Positions 1-7,524 of a DNA stretch of 64,000 bases are shown here, one piece after another. The stretch lies in contig NZ_ATTQ01000003.1 of assembly GCF_000419765.1 (NCBI RefSeq), positions 1 to 64,000 of the forward strand, written 5' to 3'. Within the stretch, counting starts at the first letter, position 1, and every line of letters starts with the position of its first letter. This DNA is from Rhizobium mongolense USDA 1844 (GTDB lineage Bacteria > Pseudomonadota > Alphaproteobacteria > Rhizobiales > Rhizobiaceae). Both the position numbers and the translations under genes were made by a program. The notes under the pieces were generated by a model. The model saw only the letters and a list, made by a program, of their open reading frames with translations. It did not search any database and was not told the origin of the DNA.

Positions 1-1
1 C

Positions 2-775
2 TGGCAGGCCTATGTGTCGCGACTTGAGGCCCAACCGGGCATCATCGTTGCGGAACAAAAGGTGCGCGATGGCCAATTCTACATTTCCGGCCTGAGAGAC
101 CCGCTTGGCGCCGACCCGCAGTCGCTGTTGTCTGGAACGCATGTCGATCCCGCCCGCGTTCATTCGCAATGGCAATTCTATCAGAGCCTTGAGCCGGAGT
201 TCGTGTTGAAGCGGCTGACGGCGTCGCTGGCTCCGCCCAAATCTGTTCTGCTTTCGATCGTCCAGGGTCGCATCGTTGTCGTGGGTGAGGCTCCTGCCAA
301 CTGGATCAACCGGGCGCGGGCCGCCGCAGAACAACTTTCGGCGGACGGAGTGGTTCTGGATGTCTCGCAGCTGAGTGAGCTGAACCTTGCAGAACTTAAT
401 TATTTGAGAGAGGCCATCCAGGCGACCGATATTTTCTTCTATTCCGGCAAAGCTGTGCCGGGACCAGAGCAGATACCGGTCCTCGACAGGTTGGCGGATC
501 AAATAAAGGAATTGGCCCAAAATGCCCGCAAGTCAGGCGTAACAGCGCGGTTCATGTTGACCGGCCATGCGGACGCCACGGGCCGTGAGACGGCCAACGT
601 GTCGATCAGCGCCGCCCGCGCCGAGACAGTTCGTGCGCTTCTCAACAAGCGCGGCGTCGCTCCGGAACTGCTGCTGGTTCGGGGCGCTGGCACCTTTGAG
701 CCGGTGGTGCCTGAAAATAGTCGAACTGGGAGCTCCACCAATCGCCGGGTTTCGATTACGGTAAGCCTAGAGTAG
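2..775 (+). CDS. OmpA-family peptidoglycan-binding protein, C-terminal part (5' end outside window)
   Basis: The reading frame is open to the left edge, so the true start lies outside the window; a GTG at 14 is an internal codon in the same frame. The last ~110 residues are an OmpA-like domain with the expected GHADATG motif and the later N..IS..RA..VR..L..RGV pattern that binds peptidoglycan diaminopimelate. Before it, a stretch around VQGRIVVVGEAP looks like a BON-like fold that could sit at a membrane. It would act in the periplasm or outer envelope. The stop is 15 nt before a small-GTPase gene and a cyclase follows, so the three probably share a transcript. Envelope anchoring of a signalling module is inferred from context only. 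Confidence 0.8.
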   Translation, partial: WQAYVSRLEAQPGIIVAEQKVRDGQFYISGLRDPLGADPQSLLSGTHVDPARVHSQWQFYQSLEPEFVLKRLTASLAPPKSVLLSIVQGRIVVVGEAPANWINRARAAAEQLSADGVVLDVSQLSELNLAELNYLREAIQATDIFFYSGKAVPGPEQIPVLDRLADQIKELAQNARKSGVTARFMLTGHADATGRETANVSISAARAETVRALLNKRGVAPELLLVRGAGTFEPVVPENSRTGSSTNRRVSITVSLE

Positions 776-790
776 TGCGGAGCTAGGATA

Positions 791-1282
791 TTGCAAAAAA
801 AGATCTGCATGTTGGGTGGGTTCGCTGTCGGAAAGACGAGTCTGGTTCGCAGGTTTGTGCAAAGCATCTTTTCAGATACCTACTTGACCACGGTGGGAGT
901 GAAAATCGACAAGAAGAGTGTCGCACTCCCGGACAAAACCGTGGATCTAATTTTGTGGGATTTGGCCGGCGAAGACGATATCGGCTCATTCCGCGTCAGC
1001 AATGTGCGGGGTGCGTCCGGGCTCGTGCTTGTCGTCGATGGAACCCGCGCCGCTACTCTTCCCGTGGCGCTCACTCTGCGCGAGCGGGCCGAGGCCGAAT
1101 TCGGCGCTATGCCGTTTGTATTGCTGTTCAACAAATCCGACCTGGCCGATCGGTGGGCAATATCGGATAGTGAGATTAACGAACTCAGGCAACTTGGATG
1201 GCAAATCTATCGAACAAGTGCGCTTTCGGGTGAACATGTTGATGATGCATTTCGTCAGCTTGCTTCGATGGTCACCAAATAG
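791..1282 (+). CDS. Ras/Rab-like small GTPase
   Basis: A 163-residue stand-alone GTPase domain of the Ras superfamily. Visible motifs are the P-loop GGFAVGKTS (residues 9-17), a switch I threonine at 33-34, WDLAGED (56-62), the guanine-specificity motif NKSD (114-117) and SAL (143-145). The residue at the Ras Q61 position is Glu (DLAGE), so intrinsic hydrolysis may be altered or need a partner. There is no lipidation motif at the C terminus. The TTG start is supported by GGAG 8 nt upstream. It lies between an OmpA-domain gene (15 nt) and an adenylate cyclase gene (3 nt), suggesting a GTP-controlled switch acting on the cyclase; that role is inference. Family assignment is firm, partner unknown. 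Confidence 0.88.
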   Translation: MQKKICMLGGFAVGKTSLVRRFVQSIFSDTYLTTVGVKIDKKSVALPDKTVDLILWDLAGEDDIGSFRVSNVRGASGLVLVVDGTRAATLPVALTLRERAEAEFGAMPFVLLFNKSDLADRWAISDSEINELRQLGWQIYRTSALSGEHVDDAFRQLASMVTK

Positions 1283-1285
1283 ACC

Positions 1286-2356
1286 ATGCATAGATTGCCA
1301 AGAGAAGTCGGAAGCTGGATTTACGATTTCTTCTGCAATGAGCACTCTGTCGCATATCTGAAAATTGACGCCCAGCTTTGCATAGCTGCGAAGGGCGGTA
1401 ACGTTAAACATTACGGGCTCTCATCGCTTCGCATTGGCAAGCCTGTTGCCGATCAGCTTGAATTTATGGAAGGTTTGCTGCCTTGCCCGGAGCTTCCATA
1501 TCATATGGCCATGGTCGAACTGCCCAGCGGGCGTGTCGCGGACCTTCATCTTTTTGCCGGCAATGCCTGCGTGTGGCTGCTCTTTCTTGACGCCACTGCC
1601 GAACGCGACAACAAGCAGCGGCTTCAACAGAAGGCCTATGAAATGACGCTCCTGCAAGAGAGGGAGCGTCAACTCAACGAGAAATTACAATCGACGAACG
1701 AGGCGTTGAGGAAGAGCCAGGAGGGATTGTCGCGTGAATACCAGCGCGCCGAATCCCTACTCCTCAACATTCTTCCGGCGTCGATCGCGGAGCGGTTAAA
1801 AGCGCACAAAAAAATTGCTGACAACCACGCAGAGGTGAGTGTGCTTTTTGCCGACATCGTCGGTTTTACGGAAAGAACGCGGAGCGTCGGAGCCGTGACG
1901 ACGCTCGCTATCTTAAATTACTTCTTCAAGGCGGCGGATCGGCTCTCGGAACGATACGGCTGCGAAAAGATCAAGACAATCGGCGATTGTGTGATGGTGG
2001 TCGCTGGCCTGCCCACCGCGCGATCCGATCATGCAGAAGCCCTCGCGTACTATGCACTTGAACTGCGGAAGGCGGTTAAGCGCGAACGCTTCGCAGGAGA
2101 ACCGCTGAGACTCAGAATTGGAATTCACTCGGGACCAATCGTCGCTGGCGTCATAGGCAAAAGGCGGTTCGCCTATGACCTGTGGGGCGAGACCGTTAAT
2201 CTCGCCTCACGCATTCAAACGTCCGCGGAGCCCGATGAGATCCGTATTTCGGATGCAACTCACCAACTGCTTGGACCAAAATTTGCTTGCGACCTACTCG
2301 AGGAAACGGAATTGCGTGGTACAGGTCGTGTGCGAATGTGGCGGCTCTCGGCTTGA
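1286..2356 (+). CDS. Class III adenylate cyclase with N-terminal sensor-like domain and coiled coil
   Basis: 356 residues. Residues ~1-105 look like a PAS-like sensor ending in LFLDATAERD. Residues ~106-160 are a charged coiled coil, followed by a linker (NILPASIAERL). The class III cyclase domain covers ~180-356. Catalytic residues are all visible: metal aspartates in FADIVGFT (D190) and TIGD (D234), the ATP-selective Lys in KIKTIGD (K230) and Asp in YDLWG (D298), and the transition-state Asn and Arg in NLASR (N305, R309). It should therefore make cAMP rather than cGMP. No membrane segment is seen, so it is cytoplasmic. The start is 3 nt after the GTPase stop, implying tight co-expression and possible control by that GTPase. 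Confidence 0.9.
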   Translation: MHRLPREVGSWIYDFFCNEHSVAYLKIDAQLCIAAKGGNVKHYGLSSLRIGKPVADQLEFMEGLLPCPELPYHMAMVELPSGRVADLHLFAGNACVWLLFLDATAERDNKQRLQQKAYEMTLLQERERQLNEKLQSTNEALRKSQEGLSREYQRAESLLLNILPASIAERLKAHKKIADNHAEVSVLFADIVGFTERTRSVGAVTTLAILNYFFKAADRLSERYGCEKIKTIGDCVMVVAGLPTARSDHAEALAYYALELRKAVKRERFAGEPLRLRIGIHSGPIVAGVIGKRRFAYDLWGETVNLASRIQTSAEPDEIRISDATHQLLGPKFACDLLEETELRGTGRVRMWRLSA

Positions 2357-2699
2357 TTTGCCGCTTGGCAGTGCCGATCCTGGAACGCATTGCATCTCAA
2401 ACTAATCAAACATCATGGTTTCGAATGTCCGCAGAGGTGAGCGAAGCAGTCGACCACCGAGCGACCTCCAAAGGTCTGTCCTGGGTCAACTCAGAACATC
2501 GGATCCTGGAGATTTAAGTCCGCTATCGTTCTTCCCTGCGCCACAAGCGGACCTACTGCTCTCGGCCCCAAATTGGTCATTCCTCTAGGGCCAGGGCGAT
2601 GTTAGCTGGAGGTGCATTTGAAATAAGGTGCCCCTGTAAGCTATAAGGGTTGTCGGTTCGTATCCGTTCAAGACGTTCCACCTGGAATCCTCGCCCAAC
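2357..2699. other. Intergenic stretch, no gene recognised
   Basis: The 343 bases between the cyclase stop and the pRiA4b ORF-3-like remnant have only short open frames without family resemblance or a convincing ribosome binding site. I could not identify a terminator with confidence. Confidence 0.5.
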
Positions 2700-3004
2700 T
2701 CATTCCTTCGGGACGGCTTTCGGTCTCGGTTGATACAGACGCCGTTTGACGTTCGAGCGTAGAGCATTGCGGAGATCTTTGTCCGCGATCGAAAGGTCGA
2801 ACCATTCCGGATCAAAGCAGCCACCGCACCAACGAATGGTTTCAGCATATTCTGGATCTTCCCGATCGGCGATGATCTCCAGGAACCGCTCATAACCGGA
2901 CACGCCACCAGCTCTATTTGCGACTGTAGTGAAAGGCGGGGCCCCCACTTTGGAATCTAGCCTTTCATCAACAGGAAACGCGCGCTTCCATTGGTTTTCA
3001 TTGC
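2700..3004 (-). pseudogene. pRiA4b ORF-3-like (IS1096 passenger TnpR-like) protein, C-terminal remnant
   Basis: On the minus strand the last ~95 codons read as the C-terminal part of the plasmid pRiA4b ORF-3 family: GGVSGYERFLEIIAD, DPEYAETIRWCGG and FDPEWFDLS follow the family pattern of a glycine-rich YEEFLE motif followed by W-GG-FDPE-FD. Upstream the frame runs antisense into the exported-repeat gene and loses all resemblance, so the N-terminal half is gone. The family is common on agrobacterial and rhizobial plasmids and near mobile elements; its function is unknown. The remnant supports a history of DNA turnover here. Confidence 0.7.
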
Positions 3005-3044
3005 CGGACATTGGCTTCGGCAGGAGATAAGTCAGGAGGTTGAA

Positions 3045-3653
3045 ATGAGCGACAACAAGTCGACCCTTGCCGTCTTGGCCATCGGCTGCACGGCTCTCAT
3101 CGCGCCGCTTCACGCAAACGCATTGGACATCGGCGGCAAGAACGGCATCAGCGTCAACGGCAGCCGCAGCGGTCTGAACGCTTCTGTTGGAGGCGCCAAT
3201 GGAGTTAACGCCAGTGTAGGCCGCAGTTCGAGAAGCGGCCTCGGAGTGGACGCCTCGGTTGGGGGCTCCAAGGGGATCAACAGCAGCACATCCGTGAGCC
3301 GTCGCAGACCCGCCCTCGACGTCAGCACAACCGCCAGCATCGGCGGATCGAACGGCGTCAACGCTGATGTCGACGCGAGCATCGGAGGCTCGCGCCTGGC
3401 CACCGCAACAGCAAGGGTTGGAGTTTCGGAAGATGCTCCTGTCCAATCCACTCTCGGGACGCTTTCGGAAGGCGCTGCGGTCACGAGTGGTGTGGGGGCG
3501 GGCAGTATTCCTCGCAGCACGTCCATGGCCTTGAGCGAGATGTCTACGGCAGATAAAGCCAAGGCAAAATTGCGCTGCAAGGACGTCTTGAGCTCGGGTG
3601 GATTCGACGCGAGCCTTGTCAAGCTCTGCAAAATGGTCGTCGCGATGCGCTAG
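3045..3653 (+). CDS. Exported repetitive Gly/Ser/Asn/Val-rich protein
   Basis: 202 residues. ATG at 3045 has a strong AGGAGG 6 nt upstream, which decides the start. Residues 1-26 form a Sec signal peptide ending near LHANALD. The body (~27-130) is built of degenerate units around ASVGGSNGVNASV, with near-regular Gly-Gly, Asn and Val spacing suggesting a beta-solenoid or adhesive fibre-like surface. The C-terminal ~45 residues are different, with two cysteines (LRCKDVL and KLCKMV) that could form a disulfide after export. I recognise this as a type seen in rhizobia but without a known function. A pRiA4b ORF-3 remnant lies upstream on the other strand. Confidence 0.75.
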   Translation: MSDNKSTLAVLAIGCTALIAPLHANALDIGGKNGISVNGSRSGLNASVGGANGVNASVGRSSRSGLGVDASVGGSKGINSSTSVSRRRPALDVSTTASIGGSNGVNADVDASIGGSRLATATARVGVSEDAPVQSTLGTLSEGAAVTSGVGAGSIPRSTSMALSEMSTADKAKAKLRCKDVLSSGGFDASLVKLCKMVVAMR

Positions 3654-3770
3654 CTGATCGCGAAGCTCACCGTTCCAACGTCCTGATCGAGATTCCCGGT
3701 GCTTCGGCGTTTCGACCGTCCGGGAATCCCTCGCTTGTCTGATCCGCAAAGATGTCGCCGAGCCTTCGCG

Positions 3771-4643
3771 TCAATAGGTCAGGGTGACAACTACGGTATC
3801 GGTGTAGGTGCCGGGGTTGGGCGTGTCCTGCGGAGGGACGCGGCCATAGACGGTCAAGACTTGAGCCGCGCCGTTTCCGGTTCCAGCAACCGTGCTGCCT
3901 GGTGAGGCCGCATCCCCCCACGGCTGCGAGCGAGCCACATCCTTGTAGAGCGCGTAGGTGACGGTTTCGGCTCCTCTCGACATCTTGCGCGCCATCGGCG
4001 CTGAGTTCGTGGTGCCGCCGTTTAAGGAGATCGTATAGGTCGTTCCGGGCGTGCAAGTCGCCGTCACGGAGCCGGTGGCATCGACATTAGCGTTTAGTAC
4101 GCCCTTAGTGCCGAAGTCGATATTCTGTATGGCGACAAGACAGTTCGCAGCAACGTTTGCATTCACGCTGAATGACGTCGTGGCCGAAGTTCCCGAGGCT
4201 GCATTGCAGTTGCTGTTGGTGGTGTAGCGATATCGGAACGGCGCGTGGGTTCCGGAAAATAGGCCGAGCCGATCATTTCCGGTTAAGTCGGTTGGGACAA
4301 AACTTTGTGTATGCCGGACTTCAGGCGGCAACACCCGCACCGGCGGTTTGAAGGAACTAAAACCGGTTCTGTACGTTGAGTTAGGTTGGAGTGCCATCAC
4401 GAGCAACGCACCGCGCAGGTAAGCGCTATGGAGATGGTCAGGTACTCCGAGGAGACCTACATGGACCTCACCACACTTCTCATCATAGTTCTTATTCTTG
4501 CCCAGGTTGTTTCGCTGGCCGCAACCAGCCAATAACTTTATACACCGCGCGGAATCCTCCGCCAGTGGGCAAGCATTCAGACGTGTAAGGCGTCTACCAG
4601 CGTCCTCTGTTAAAATCCGACGCGTTGCCGCCGGCGCCAGCAA
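3771..4643 (-). CDS. Spore coat protein U (SCPU/Csu pilin-like) domain protein, N terminus probably lost
   Basis: The C-terminal ~145 residues (about 3771-4210) are a clear SCPU domain: NANVAANCLVAIQNIDFGT, then CTPGTTYTISLNGG, MARKMSR, YALYKD, and TVYGRVP near the end with TDTVVVTLTY. SCPU proteins are secreted subunits of surface structures or chaperone-usher fibres, and normally carry a signal peptide with one or two such domains. Upstream of ~4210 the open frame continues but has neither a signal peptide nor domain resemblance. No CsuC chaperone or CsuD usher gene is nearby. I infer a truncated or frameshifted gene; the start given is only the most distal one. Confidence 0.55.
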   Translation of the reverse strand: MLAPAATRRILTEDAGRRLTRLNACPLAEDSARCIKLLAGCGQRNNLGKNKNYDEKCGEVHVGLLGVPDHLHSAYLRGALLVMALQPNSTYRTGFSSFKPPVRVLPPEVRHTQSFVPTDLTGNDRLGLFSGTHAPFRYRYTTNSNCNAASGTSATTSFSVNANVAANCLVAIQNIDFGTKGVLNANVDATGSVTATCTPGTTYTISLNGGTTNSAPMARKMSRGAETVTYALYKDVARSQPWGDAASPGSTVAGTGNGAAQVLTVYGRVPPQDTPNPGTYTDTVVVTLTY

Positions 4644-4847
4644 GGCCAGCGTCGCACGCGATATCGATTTCCTATGGGTTCCGACCCGGACGAAGCACGC
4701 ACGGCGCCTTGGAAAATATCCTACCGTTTATCGGGCGCTTGAAAATGCAGATGGGTAGTCAAGGGCTCGAGATGAGTCGCACCGAACGTGGATTCTGCGT
4801 CCGTTCTGCGAGTTGCCAAAATCGCAGCTTCGGGCCGATCAGGCCTA

Positions 4848-5015
4848 CTAGAGGCCGGATGAGGACGGTCCGCATCCGGCGAAAGAGAACCGTTTGCGCG
4901 ATAGCAGCGATTTTGACTTCCGCATGCCGTCTCGCAGGGCGGCGAAGGCATCTTCCGAAACTTTATCGGTCGGCGTGTGCCACGGCTGATCGAAATCGAT
5001 CTCTCCTTGCGCCAC
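4848..5015 (-). CDS. Possible small protein (55 aa), unrecognised
   Basis: A short minus-strand frame from a GTG codon shows protein-like composition in its first 35 residues (EIDFDQPWHTPTDKVSEDAF then AALRDGMRKSKSLLS). An in-frame stop sits just upstream of the GTG, so it cannot be much longer. No good ribosome binding site was seen. It may be the tail of a decayed gene rather than an expressed one. Confidence 0.25.
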   Translation of the reverse strand: MAQGEIDFDQPWHTPTDKVSEDAFAALRDGMRKSKSLLSRKRFSFAGCGPSSSGL

Positions 5016-5242
5016 ACGGTCGGCGATTTAGATCAAGGGCGACGGCCGCTTAGGCTGTGCGTAAAGCTGAGCTTCGGTGCTCCTGATCGCCTGCGGCCTC
5101 GTTTTCTGGCTGCTTCCAGCTGAAGTGAGACCGCGCGGCTGGCACCGAGCAGAAAGAACGGCCCTGCAGCTAAGGAGGGGTGTGTGCAGGGCCAGGTCGC
5201 CAGCGTTGCTGGCTTTGGACGCGCGGTGTCTGGCAGTTGTGG

Positions 5243-5296
5243 CTATGATGACATACCGCGCCATCCACTGCCTTAACGGGCAGAACGTCATAGCGT
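5243..5296 (+). repeat. Diverged copy of a ~50-bp element, copy A
   Basis: This stretch matches 14933-14986 over about 50 bases with conserved blocks ATGACATAC, GCGC, TCCACTGC and AACGG. On the minus strand both copies read as PL(R/K)QW-x-A-x-YVI-x-A, so this may be a fragment of a common coding sequence instead of a regulatory repeat. Confidence 0.45.
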
Positions 5297-5327
5297 TCCG
5301 GTGCGGAGCGTGCGGTCCGGATCGCCA

Positions 5328-5489
5328 TTATTGCAGCAGACGATGTGCTAGCCCCAAAAGCCGAACAGCCATACAAAAAAGCAGCGACACGATGACAAGC
5401 CAAAGCACCAAGCCGATCAAAGTCAGCAGCCCTAGGTCGTCGCATCCTCGCTCCGGCGGCTTTCCAGACTGGCGATTGGGATCACTCAT
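5328..5489 (-). CDS. Small single-pass membrane protein (53 aa)
   Basis: The start at 5489 is favoured over a longer frame because GGAGG lies 8 nt upstream. The first 20 residues are polar (SDPNRQSGKPPERGCDD). A hydrophobic segment (LGLLTLIGLVLWLVIVSLLF) spans residues ~22-41, followed by a short basic tail. Topology is likely N-in or N-out single pass. No family recognised; function unknown. Confidence 0.5.
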   Translation of the reverse strand: MSDPNRQSGKPPERGCDDLGLLTLIGLVLWLVIVSLLFCMAVRLLGLAHRLLQ

Positions 5490-5580
5490 TGGCACGTCCT
5501 CCAAAAATTCGGGCGCAGCGGTAACCAAGTCCATCCGTGAGGGGTGGATCGCGCGGCATCACCAAGAGGGAAGGTGTCAC

Positions 5581-5961
5581 TTACTGGAGTACAAGACGCA
5601 CAATCCTGCCCTCAAACAAACGGAGACACGCCATGTTCGCGTCGTCCGGCAGGCCCGTGGCCGACCTGCCGATGGAACTCACGTAGTTCGCGCTTCTCCA
5701 CTCGACGACGTCTTCCATTTGCACCCAGATAGTATCCTCTCCGCCCGCGCGGCCATGTTCGAGCTTGTAAGTCGCGACCTTTCCGAAGATGTCGGCGTAC
5801 TCCATGAGCCGTTCCTCCGAAGCGTCCGGCGGCGACGCCACGCCTTCCAACGCCTCGCGGGTGACGATCACGAGCAAGTCGGCCGTCTCATCGTTCATGG
5901 GAATATGGCCATTCTCGTCTCTGAGAAATGGCGGCACGTCCGGGCGCATCTGAAGCGGCAT
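5581..5961 (-). CDS. Conserved-looking hypothetical protein (126 aa)
   Basis: A soluble acidic protein with no signal or membrane segment. The central part (ADLLVIVTREALEGV and the following helix-rich LMEYADIFGKVATYKLEHG) faintly resembles DUF1488-type rhizobial proteins, but not strongly enough to name it. It lies in a group of small minus-strand genes (5328-6194) facing a plus-strand hypothetical at 6533. The role is unknown. Confidence 0.5.
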   Translation of the reverse strand: MPLQMRPDVPPFLRDENGHIPMNDETADLLVIVTREALEGVASPPDASEERLMEYADIFGKVATYKLEHGRAGGEDTIWVQMEDVVEWRSANYVSSIGRSATGLPDDANMACLRLFEGRIVRLVLQ

Positions 5962-6002
5962 TGGTTCTTAGCCGAAGGACGAAGGGTGGGCCGACGTAGT
6001 CG

Positions 6003-6194
6003 TCAGAAGGCTGGCTCCTGGACCAACACGACCGCGAGAGCCCAGCAATGATAGATATCCTCCGTCACGTCGTCGCTAAAGACGTCCCGCCGTTCATCTG
6101 GCATGACCCACTTTTCAGAGCGCGGCTGGGTAGCCTCGGTTTGCAAACCGAAGCCGCGCCGGACGGGGCCTCGTGTTCTCACCGGGCGGCTCAT
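6003..6194 (-). CDS. Small hypothetical protein (63 aa)
   Basis: The internal ATG at 6194 is preferred over the longer frame because AGGA sits 8 nt upstream. The N-terminal third is basic and proline-rich (SRPVRTRGPVRRG); the C-terminal part contains VTEDIYHCWALAVVLVQEPAF with a weak hydrophobic stretch. No family recognised. Confidence 0.4.
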   Translation of the reverse strand: MSRPVRTRGPVRRGFGLQTEATQPRSEKWVMPDERRDVFSDDVTEDIYHCWALAVVLVQEPAF

Positions 6195-6532
6195 GATTGT
6201 TTTCCTACCTAATGCCGCAAAAAGCACCTAGACCCGCGTATAGGTCATCCCCTCCTCGTTGGTATCCGATCCCTCCTCGCGGCCAATAGTCAGGCCTCGG
6301 AGCGTACGGTTATGGTCAGGGCACATCCTCCCCGGGGGGCCGTTACCCCAATCGCCCCCCATGGATCAACATATCGTGCGACACGAGAAACGCCGAGGAT
6401 TGTGGCAATGACACAGAGCGTCGAAATCGATCTGGTCCCGTTGAAGCTGTTCTCCCGGCGCATATCGGAAGGCTAGACCAATAGTACCAGGCTATCCACT
6501 CCAGGTTCCGCCAGACGGTCAAAACTAATCGG
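6195..6532. other. Intergenic stretch, nothing recognised
   Basis: About 340 bases between a leftward and a rightward hypothetical gene, so it should hold both promoters. I see no clear sigma-70 or EcfG motif and no gene. Confidence 0.4.
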
Positions 6533-6817
6533 ATGCGAGTAATGCGATTTACTGTCATCGAAGGTGGCAAGAGCAAAGACTATAATTTCACGGGACGAGA
6601 CGGAAAGCCAACGCCTGAGGCGGTTCGCCGGGAGGCCTCCCGGCGGCGCGATATCCTTGGCCTAAACAGGCATCGCGTCAGGGAGATGGCAGTTGGTGTC
6701 CCGGTGCCAGCTAAACTTCGCTATCTTGAAATTCAAATCGAATTCGTCGCCGAGTGCCTGCTGAATCAGGATGATATTCCAGAAGATTTTCGATCCGATA
6801 AATACTGGCCTGCGTAA
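6533..6817 (+). CDS. Conserved-looking hypothetical protein (94 aa)
   Basis: Starts MRVMRFTVIEGGKSKDYNF; an ATG three codons later is an alternative start. The charged middle (PEAVRREASRRRDILGL) and the C-terminal block LRYLEIQIEFVAECLLNQDD with DKYWPA look like a folded small soluble protein. I believe similar proteins occur in rhizobia, but no function is known to me. It stands alone, opposite the DUF892/PhnA-like stress unit. Confidence 0.55.
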   Translation: MRVMRFTVIEGGKSKDYNFTGRDGKPTPEAVRREASRRRDILGLNRHRVREMAVGVPVPAKLRYLEIQIEFVAECLLNQDDIPEDFRSDKYWPA

Positions 6818-6989
6818 CGCTCGATCTATCAATCTGCCGTAGTATGCACTGCATAATTACGTGAGAGATGGCGTCTATGTGTCGGCGTACGGGATCACGG
6901 TTCTGAGGGAGCGTTATGGCGGGAGTTGGTGTCACAGTTGGCGTTTTCGAGTTGGGCGGCCACATCCTCCGACGTGCCCGCCCAATCGC

Positions 6990-7481
6990 TTAAGCAGCTT
7001 TTGCGTTGACGGTGGCCTTGGCGATCTTGGACAGCAACTGATCGGTGGTTTCCTCCTCGTCGAGGGTCTGCGCGAGTAGCTCAGCTACTTCGTCCAAACC
7101 GAGCGTCTTAGCCCAAGTGACCATCGTGCCGTATCGGCTGATCTCGTAGTGCTCCACAGCCTGCGCAGCGGCCAGGAGACCTGGATCGAGCGCGTCCGTT
7201 CCCTGGAACTCCTCCATGACTTCCTTGCCTTCTTCGATGATACCGAGGATGGCATTGCAGGTCTTTGGCTGGGCGGGCTTTCCGAGAATTTGGAAGGCCT
7301 GTTCGAGACGTTTTACGTGGTCTTCTGTCTGGCGGCGATGTGTTTCGAATGCCGCCTTTAGATCGGGCGCCTGTGCAGCGTCCGCCATCTTCGGGAGCGC
7401 TGTCAGTATCTGTTTCTCTGCGAAGTAGATGTCCTTCATGGTCTCGTAGAGAAGGTCGCCAAGGTGTTTAGAGCCTGCCAT
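6990..7481 (-). CDS. DUF892 (YciE/YciF-type) ferritin-like protein
   Basis: 163 residues from the ATG at 7481, which has AGGA 8 nt upstream; a longer frame would overlap the upstream gene. The family pattern is clear: LGDLLYETMKDIYFAEKQIL at the N terminus, then HRRQTEDHVKRLEQAF, and later AVEHYEISRYGTM and DEEETTDQLL. These supply the Glu and His residues of a four-helix-bundle di-iron site. DUF892 proteins are linked to oxidative and general stress. It follows the PhnA-like membrane gene by 43 nt and is probably driven by the same EcfG-type promoter. Confidence 0.88.
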   Translation of the reverse strand: MAGSKHLGDLLYETMKDIYFAEKQILTALPKMADAAQAPDLKAAFETHRRQTEDHVKRLEQAFQILGKPAQPKTCNAILGIIEEGKEVMEEFQGTDALDPGLLAAAQAVEHYEISRYGTMVTWAKTLGLDEVAELLAQTLDEEETTDQLLSKIAKATVNAKAA

Positions 7482-7524
7482 GTTCGTGTTCCTTTTCTGA
7501 TAACTACGGGGGTCTTGCGGATGT

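Larger units (their letters stand above)
4644..5327. other. Gene-poor stretch with small unproven frames
   Basis: Nearly 700 bases without a confident gene. It holds a possible 55-codon minus-strand frame (4848-5015) and a ~50-bp segment (5243-5296) that is also present, diverged, at 14933-14986. The rest gives only overlapping open frames with no family resemblance. Confidence 0.5.

Noticed and set aside
2700-3749. 349-codon open frame on the minus strand
   Set aside because: Only its last ~95 codons match a family; the rest is antisense to the exported repeat protein, which has a signal peptide and strong ribosome site.
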